From positions 44,534,655-44,598,654 of the forward strand of contig CM039503.1 in the NCBI GenBank assembly GCA_022432975.1: a stretch of 64,000 nucleotides of DNA, given 5' to 3'. The notes below the pieces were generated by a model. It saw only the letters and a list, made by a program, of their open reading frames with translations, was not told where the DNA came from and did not search any database. Below, in pieces: positions 57,922 to 64,000 of the stretch (positions within the stretch are counted from its first letter, which is position 1; every line of letters starts with the position of its first letter). This stretch comes from Begonia masoniana. Lineage: Eukaryota > Streptophyta > Magnoliopsida > Cucurbitales > Begoniaceae. A program made the position numbers and the translations under genes.

Positions 57922-60465
57922 TGTAACACCCGGATTTACGGGATTTTGTAAATCAATAATATAATCACATTTTTGTAATTATGTCAAATCAAGTCCATTT
58001 TGCAAAAAGAAAGCGTTATTACGATCCTAATAATTAATAAAGATTTTAAGAAAATTTTGAGAATTTTAGGAGTTTAACGCTAATTATACGAGAATTTCAT
58101 TTCTCGTAATATAATGAATGTTTTAGTAAAAATAGTAAACGGTGTCTGAATTGCGAACGGACAGTTTTAAAAGAACCCTGGTAATGAGTTGGAGTCATCG
58201 GTGAATTAAAGAAATTTGAAGAAGCCAAATCGTTAATCAATTAACGAAACAAAGGACGAAATAAATATAAATAAGAGCAAAGGGCATAATAGTAATTTAT
58301 CAAGCCAAAATTTATTAAAAACCATTTGTCTTCTCCTTCTTCTCCACGCAAACTTTCTTCTCTCCCCTGCGATTCTCCTCCCTCCTTCGGCGATTCAACG
58401 ACGATCACTCCTCTCCGATGATCGTTCTTCCTCCGTTCTTCACGTTTTCTTCCCCAAACTCGATTCTAGGTAAGGTTCTATGGTTTTAGGGTGTTATAGT
58501 TCAGTTTTCACGGAGTTTAAACGATTAAGGTTCGTTTAGGCGTTTGTTAAAAACGCGAATTTGGGTTAGAAATCAGTAGGGTTACTGTATTGGTGACGCG
58601 AATTTGGGTTAGAAATCAGTAGGGTTACTGTATTGGTGAATCTATTGAACGAATTAAACGTTATTGGACGAAATCTAGAGTGTATTTTGTGTTTAGGTTG
58701 AAAAACCAGATTTTTAGGTTTGAGAATCTCCATTAATGGAGTTTTGGAAATTCACGAGCACGAATTGCTCGATAAAATGTCTCAAAGAGTTGAGTTAGAA
58801 CTTTAGGAAAATTTCCTTAATTAAGGTTTCGTTAAATTTGGAAGTATAACGGTTTAAATCTCGTTTTAACAACAACTATCGTGTTTTGCCTCAGACAAAC
58901 GACGCTCGTGGATTGAGCTTGGAATTCAGCGCGCACGAGGTAAGTTCTCGTGACTTACTTGGCCGAATGGCCTACACTGTATGTCGATGTCGCGTCTAGG
59001 ATCTCTGAAGAGTTGTTTGTTTATATGCTTTGGTCGGGTAGATAGGGTTAGTTCTTTTATAGGTTATGCTTTTTATAGTCTTTTATAGGTTATGCTTTTA
59101 TAGTCTTGATGGTATGTATGATGTTTGTTTATTTTATGTTTATAACTGTTCATGCATCACGTATTTTAAAATAGCATGAAAACGGACTTCTGCATGTGTT
59201 TATGAAAATGAAATGAATGAACGTAATGAATCAATGTAATCTGTATCTGGTTACGCGATGTGGGGCTAGACACGGCTGTTATGGGTGTGAGAGTGTACCC
59301 CCGTTAGGTGAAGAGGGCAGTCCGACCGCGGGATGTGTCCTCTCCATCTAATAGGCTGAGACCTCAGTGACATTCTGTCTGCGACGTAATGATAAGAATA
59401 AGTTGCTTGATTTTTGAAACTCATACGCACAGCTTGCATTGCATTTACGAAACTTGCTGAGATTTTTATCTCATAGTGTGTCTGTATGGTGTAGGTGATT
59501 ACGAGACAGGTAAGGACGATGTTTCTCCTCCTGAAGCTGAGTTCAGTTGACGAAGAATGATCGCGGGAGTGTGCTGGCGCAGTCGAGACGTTCATGACCC
59601 GTTGGGATGTATGTAGATATTTTTGGCTATTTTGGATAGAAACTGTTTAGGTAAAATACTTGTACAGATAGATCATTATAGGATGTTTGGTTCTGGATAT
59701 TGGATAGGTTATGTTTTGAGTTTTTAAGCGTTTTGGAAATGTGTTTTGTAAATGTTTAGTATTAGAGAAATGTTCGGTTTTTAAACATATCCACGCGGTT
59801 TGTTTTTGTAAAAACGTATTTGGTTTGAATTGTGACTTGAGTTAGTTAGAGTGAGATAATGGAGATGTATGAGCATGTTGAGGTATGCATTGAAATGGGT
59901 TAAAGAACTTTTAAGAGGTGTTTATAATTGTAGGGTTATGTAGGAAGAGAAAGAAAGAGGTAGAAGGAGAAGAAAGAAAGGGAAGAAGGAAAAAGAGAGG
60001 TGCGCCAGTCCTCTGGAAATCCAGAGGACATGGCGATCGATCGCCGAAGGATGGGGATCAATCGCCCATGGTCGCCACGCTCTGGAAGAATTCCAGAGCG
60101 TGCGGGGCGATCGATCGCCCCTCGTGTTGGTCGCTGCGATCTATGATCGCCTAGTGTGGCGATCGCTGGCAAAACCAGCGATCGCAAATGGGTGTCGATC
60201 GCCCGTTTTGGGCGATCGATCGCCCCTTCATTTTAGGCGGCGATTGCCTCTTTTGCCCCTCTGTTTGCTGTGTATTGTTTTTATACTTTTATTAGGCTTA
60301 TTTTTAATTGTTTTTAAGTTTTCAATTTGTTTTCTTTTAATTGTTTTAAGGTTTTTTCTTAAACGGTTTCCAAAAATAGGTTCGAACGTTTTTATAATGA
60401 AGGTTATTAGGATAAAAAAAATAATACGGGAAAATTGGGTACAGTATTAGGGTCGTTACAAGTTA

Positions 60466-60477
60466 TGGTATCAGAGC
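60466..60477 (+). other. Primer-binding site, initiator tRNA-Met (element B)
   Basis: TGGTATCAGAGC, five bases after the LTR end at 60460. Confidence 0.93.
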
Positions 60478-60624
60478 CCCCGGGTTTTAAAAACGGTTCT
60501 GTAGACTACTCAACTGCACAGCCACTACGCGGACATCCTTCATCAACTGTAAGTACGTTCTATTTTATTTCTTTACTTTTGTTTCTTAGGATTATCTGTT
60601 TAACTTTTATAGGCTTTATACAAT

Positions 60625-61236
60625 ATGACTCGAGGAAGTGACCCTAGGGATGACGCCTTAGATCGACTTACGGAATTGTTGGACCGTCAGTCTCAACACA
60701 TGGACCGATAGGCACAACAAATTGAGAACCTAGTGAACCAGAGGGCCCAAGATTTGGTGGTTCCTAATAATCAGGGCATGCAGAAATTCCAAAGCCTCCG
60801 ACCTCCAGTATTTGACGACCGATCATCGGATCCAACAGTTGCTGAGGAATGGATCAGGGTGATGGAGGATATGCTATTGTATGCAGAGGTTGGGAACGGG
60901 AGCAAAGTGGCCTACGTCACCTTCCATTTGGCGTTAGACGCCCGTTTCTGGTGGAACTCGATCAAGTCGACGACGAATGTATCAGTTATGACCTGGGAAC
61001 AGTTCAAGACCGTATTCTTTTGACAAGTATTTCAGCCGCACGGTGAGGGTGGCTAAGAGAAACGAGTTTACGCAGCTGAAGCAAACAGGTTCAATTGCTG
61101 ATTATATTCGGAAGTTCGAGGCTTTATCACGATTTGCACCGCGTCTTGTCAGCGACAATGAAGACAAAGTGCATCAGTTTATGGAGGGGCTGAATCCGGA
61201 GATCCGGATGAACATCGTTGTGTCAGACATTATAGA
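60625..61236 (+). pseudogene. Element B gag, truncated and broken
   Basis: ATG 60625 (MTRGSDPRDDALDRL), then SLRPPVFDDRSSDPTVAEEW, EDMLLYAEVGNGSKVAYV and ARFWWNSIKSTT. After a frameshift near 61020 come LKQTGSIADYIRKFEALSRF and VHQFMEGLNPEIRMNI. TAG at codon 29 (60709-60711). The frame runs into LTR C at 61237, so the zinc-knuckle end is absent. It is clearly the same gag family as element A. Confidence 0.9.
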
Positions 61237-64000
61237 TGTAATACCCGGTTTTACGGGATATTAATATTATAATATATGATGGTATTTTTGTAAATATGTT
61301 AAATCAACTCTGTTTTGCAAACGGAGAGACTTATTACAATTCTAACGATTAATAAGAATTTTAAGAAATTTACGAGAATTTTCGGAGTAATAACGCTATA
61401 TTTCGAGTAATTACGTTTCTCGTAATATAAAGGACGTTTTAGTAAAAATAGTAAACGACGTCCGATTTGTGAACGGACAGTTTTAATAAATCTCGAATAA
61501 TAAGTTGGACTTATTGGTAAAATAAGAGATTTGGTGAAACCGAATAGCTAGTTAATTAACGAAACAAAGGACAAAACAAATAAAAAATCAAAGGAAGGGC
61601 AAAACGGTAATTTGCCAAGTCAATATTATAAAAATAACAAATCTCTTCTTCCTTCACAATTTTCACGCCAGAAAGCTTTTTTCTCCTGCGATTTCCTCTC
61701 TGCCAGCCGACGATCTCTTCCGTTCTGACCTCCGTTCGTCCTCCGATCAACCTCCGTTCTTCACGTTTTCTTCCACAAACTCAACTCTAGGTATGAATCT
61801 ATGGTTTTAGAAAGATTATTCGTTGTTTTCGGAACGTTTAACAATTAGGGTTTCGTTTAGGTTTTGTGAAAAACGTAGTTTAAAATTAGAAATTTATAGG
61901 TTTGACGTATTAGTGAGTATATTGAACGTATTAAACGTTATTGGACGAAATCTAGAGTGTATGCGACGTTTAGGTTGAAAATCGGATATTCGAGATATGA
62001 GAAATCTCCATTAATGGAGTTTTGGAAATTCACGAGCATGAATTGCTCGATAAAATGTCTCAAAGAATTAAGTTAGAATTTTAGGAAAGTTTCCTTAGTT
62101 AAGGTTTCGTTAAATTTGGACGTTTAATGGTTTAAATCTTGTTTAACGACAATGGTTGTGTTTTGCCTCAGACGAACAACGCTCGTGGACGGAGCTCGAA
62201 GTTCATCACGCACGAAGTAAGTTCTCGTGAATTACTTAGCCGAGTGGCCTACACCGTATGTCGATGTCGCGTCAAGGATCTCTGAAGAGTTGTTTGTTTA
62301 TATGCTTTGGTTGGGTAGATAGGGTTAGTTCTTTTATATAGATTATGTTTTTATAGTCTTGATGGTATGTATGATGCTTGTTTACTTTATGCCTATAATT
62401 GTTCATGCATCACGTATTTTAAAATAGCTTGAAAACGAATTTCTGCACGTGTTTAAGAAAATGAAATGAACGAATGTAATGAATCTATATAATCTGTTAT
62501 CTGGTTACGCGAGGTGGGGCTCAGGCACGGCTGTTATGGGTGCGAACGTGTATCCCCCCCCCCCCCCCCCCCCCCCCCGTGTTAGGTGAAGAGGGCAATC
62601 CGACCGCGGGATGTGTCCTGACGTGCCTCGGGTTGAAATTAAAAGAAAAATTAGTAAAGTCCCAAACTTTTTATCATCTCTCTACTTATTACGTGTTTTC
62701 TTTTTGTAGGAATATTTTTGAGGAAGGAATGCATTTGGGAGCACATAGAAGGATTCACCATTCGGCCCATGGGAATTTGTCTTCCCGGCCCAATAATTTG
62801 TAATTCTTATTTTCGAACTTATTTGGCATACATTTGCCTTCATTGTAAGGATTTTATAATTGCATTTCATGCATTAGATTGTGTGGTTAGGTTTAGATGT
62901 ATGGTGGTGGATTATGGGTTGAAGAAATTCAACCAATTATTCAAAGAAAAAAAGGCCTTCACAAGATAAAGCCCAAAGGAAGCCATGGTCCAAAGAAGAA
63001 CCCACATTTAAAGGTATGATTTTGCAAGTACAAGAGTTAGTGGCAACATGGATTGATGATGTGGCAAGATTCCCTCCATTGATCCATATAGGCATGACAT
63101 TCATCTCCTCCATAGGATGTGTGCTTGTTTGCCTTGATCTTGTCCATCCATCTTTTTTCATCCAAGGGCCACTATTCATTCATCCTTATGGAAACCCTAA
63201 TCATCCACCCTAGGATTTTCTATTTAAGTATAGGATTGGTGTTTGTAAACAACTTTTTGCTATTTTATAAAATTTCTATTTCTCTCTCAAAGGTGGTTAG
63301 CCTTAGGAGTTTTTCCTTGGTTCTTTGAACCAAGTGAAGTGGCCCTCCATTATTAACTTAGCTTGGGTTGCTAAGTTAATTTTTACTCTTTTCCCTCACC
63401 TTTTCCATTGGGATTAGGATCGATGACGAAAATCTCGACCTACGGTGGTCATTTTCCTCCCGAAAAATGTTTATCCGAGAGCTTAACCCGTAAGATCGCT
63501 CTACGGATCCGCCAAAGGTATTTTCTTTATTTTATTGTCATCACTTCACACACATTTCACTCTTTAAATTTCGGCCACACATATTCCACACACATCACCA
63601 TTTATTTCTTGCATTTTTCTTCTCTTCATCTCCATATTACTCTCCACGATTTTCACACACATCTCACCACTTCTTTTTTACTTATTATGCCTTGCATTTT
63701 CTTTCCATTTGATCTATTAATATTCGGCCATCACTCATCACTCACATCACTTGCATTTATTTTCATTTTCTTTTCCATTTTCTTATCTTATTTTTAAGTT
63801 TTGCTTAACACTTGCACCCGAGCACATTTCCTATCATTTGTGGGTTATACACGGACCCTTCTCTAGGGGATCCCGTGTCATGTCCTCTCCATCTAATAGG
63901 CTGAGACCTCTGTGACATTCTGTCTGCGACGTAATGAAAAGAAAATGAGCATGATTTCTGAAACTCATACGCACTGCATGCATTTACATTTACGAAGCTT
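61237..64000 (+). mobile_element. Gypsy LTR C, interrupted, runs off the window
   Basis: It begins TGTAATACCCGG directly in the element B gag, with no polypurine tract before it, so it is more likely a separate insertion than the 3' LTR of B. It is similar along its length to LTR B but diverged (roughly 80% by eye). Candidate donor CACGAA/GTAAGT at 62217; the acceptor falls outside. A 25-base C run lies at 62554-62578. A solo LTR occupies 62619-63880. Confidence 0.8.
62619..63880 (+). mobile_element. Solo LTR I, target duplication TGTCC
   Basis: 1262 bp with ends TGACGTGCCTCGG and GGGATCCCGTGTCA. TGTCC stands at 62614-62618 and 63881-63885, and LTR B has a single uninterrupted copy at the same site (GGATGTGTCCTCTCC near 59333). 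A TATTTAAG box at 63221 suggests plus orientation. The family differs from all other LTRs here. The open frames in it are AT-rich and incidental. Confidence 0.92.

Larger units (their letters stand above)
57922..61236 (+). mobile_element. Gypsy element B: LTR, PBS and partial gag
   Basis: LTR 57922-60460 (2539 bp, TGTAACACCCGG to GGTCGTTACA), then the primer-binding site and gag, cut off at 61236 by LTR C. The flank CGAAT (57917-57921) would be its target site, but the other copy is outside the window. The LTR contains a 44-bp direct duplication near 58551-58640 and several GGCGATCGATCGCC palindromes at 60032-60230. Candidate intron 58940-59494. Confidence 0.85.

Noticed and set aside
25588..61236. 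Both related gags (elements A and B) have an early in-frame stop near codon 30, which hinted at programmed recoding
   Set aside because: The stops are at different codons (32 as TAA, 29 as TAG) and arise by simple C-to-T changes; independent decay explains them.
61237..64000. LTR C as the 3' LTR of element B, making B a complete short element
   Set aside because: No polypurine tract precedes it, gag is cut mid-domain, and B and C LTRs differ far more than the two LTRs of element A. A separate insertion fits better, though an old deletion cannot be excluded.

Overview
The window is nuclear DNA from a flowering plant, very probably a eudicot. The evidence is a plant 3-ketoacyl-CoA synthase gene with a GT-AG intron, plant-type retrotransposons primed by initiator tRNA-Met, MuDR-like and hAT transposons, and AT-rich spacers. 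At least 85% of it is transposable-element sequence in nested layers. I see no bacterial features, CRISPR array, rRNA or tRNA gene. Clade names (Tekay-like, SIRE-like, Tat-like) are judgements from structure and motifs, not from a search.

Layout. 1-1693: part of a minus-strand Ty3/gypsy LTR. 1694-10545: a MULE (MULE1) with a broken MuDR-like transposase and a convergent second gene, and a complete hAT (1840-5490) sitting in its left terminal repeat. 10546-16100: AT-rich spacer, one probable solo LTR and local duplications. 16299-17958: an intact two-exon KCS gene. 18793-19835: a hand-built four-exon minus-strand gene of unknown function. 20121-21613: a deleted MULE (MULE2). 21696-31849: a gag-only gypsy element (element A, target duplication ATACA) carrying one solo LTR inside its 5' LTR (27966-30494) and another at its very end (31851-34110). 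34640-54355: remains of a third MULE (MULE3), split by a truncated gypsy (35404-41129), a hAT remnant and an 11.1-kb full-length SIRE-like copia (42016-53117, target duplication TAATT). 54356-64000: a pile of plus-strand gypsy LTRs (H, B, C), one with a gag fragment, plus a solo LTR of another family (62619-63880).

How the parts relate. Only the KCS gene looks intact and functional; it elongates very-long-chain fatty acids. All transposon coding regions have stops or frameshifts. Three patterns cut across families. First, every gypsy LTR here has a donor-like AGGTAAGT and an acceptor-like TGTAG/GTGA in the same order and orientation, as if each LTR held an intron, and most of the LTR minisatellites lie inside that interval. 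Second, several LTRs carry GATCGATC palindromes next to small hairpins in the stretch leading to the primer-binding site. Third, the convergent second gene of the MULEs shares a domain with the env-position protein of the copia element, linking a class II and a class I transposon. The copia 5' LTR holds a nearly perfect 33-bp array of about 31 units that its 3' LTR lacks, and part of that area looks like uncorrected long-read sequence.
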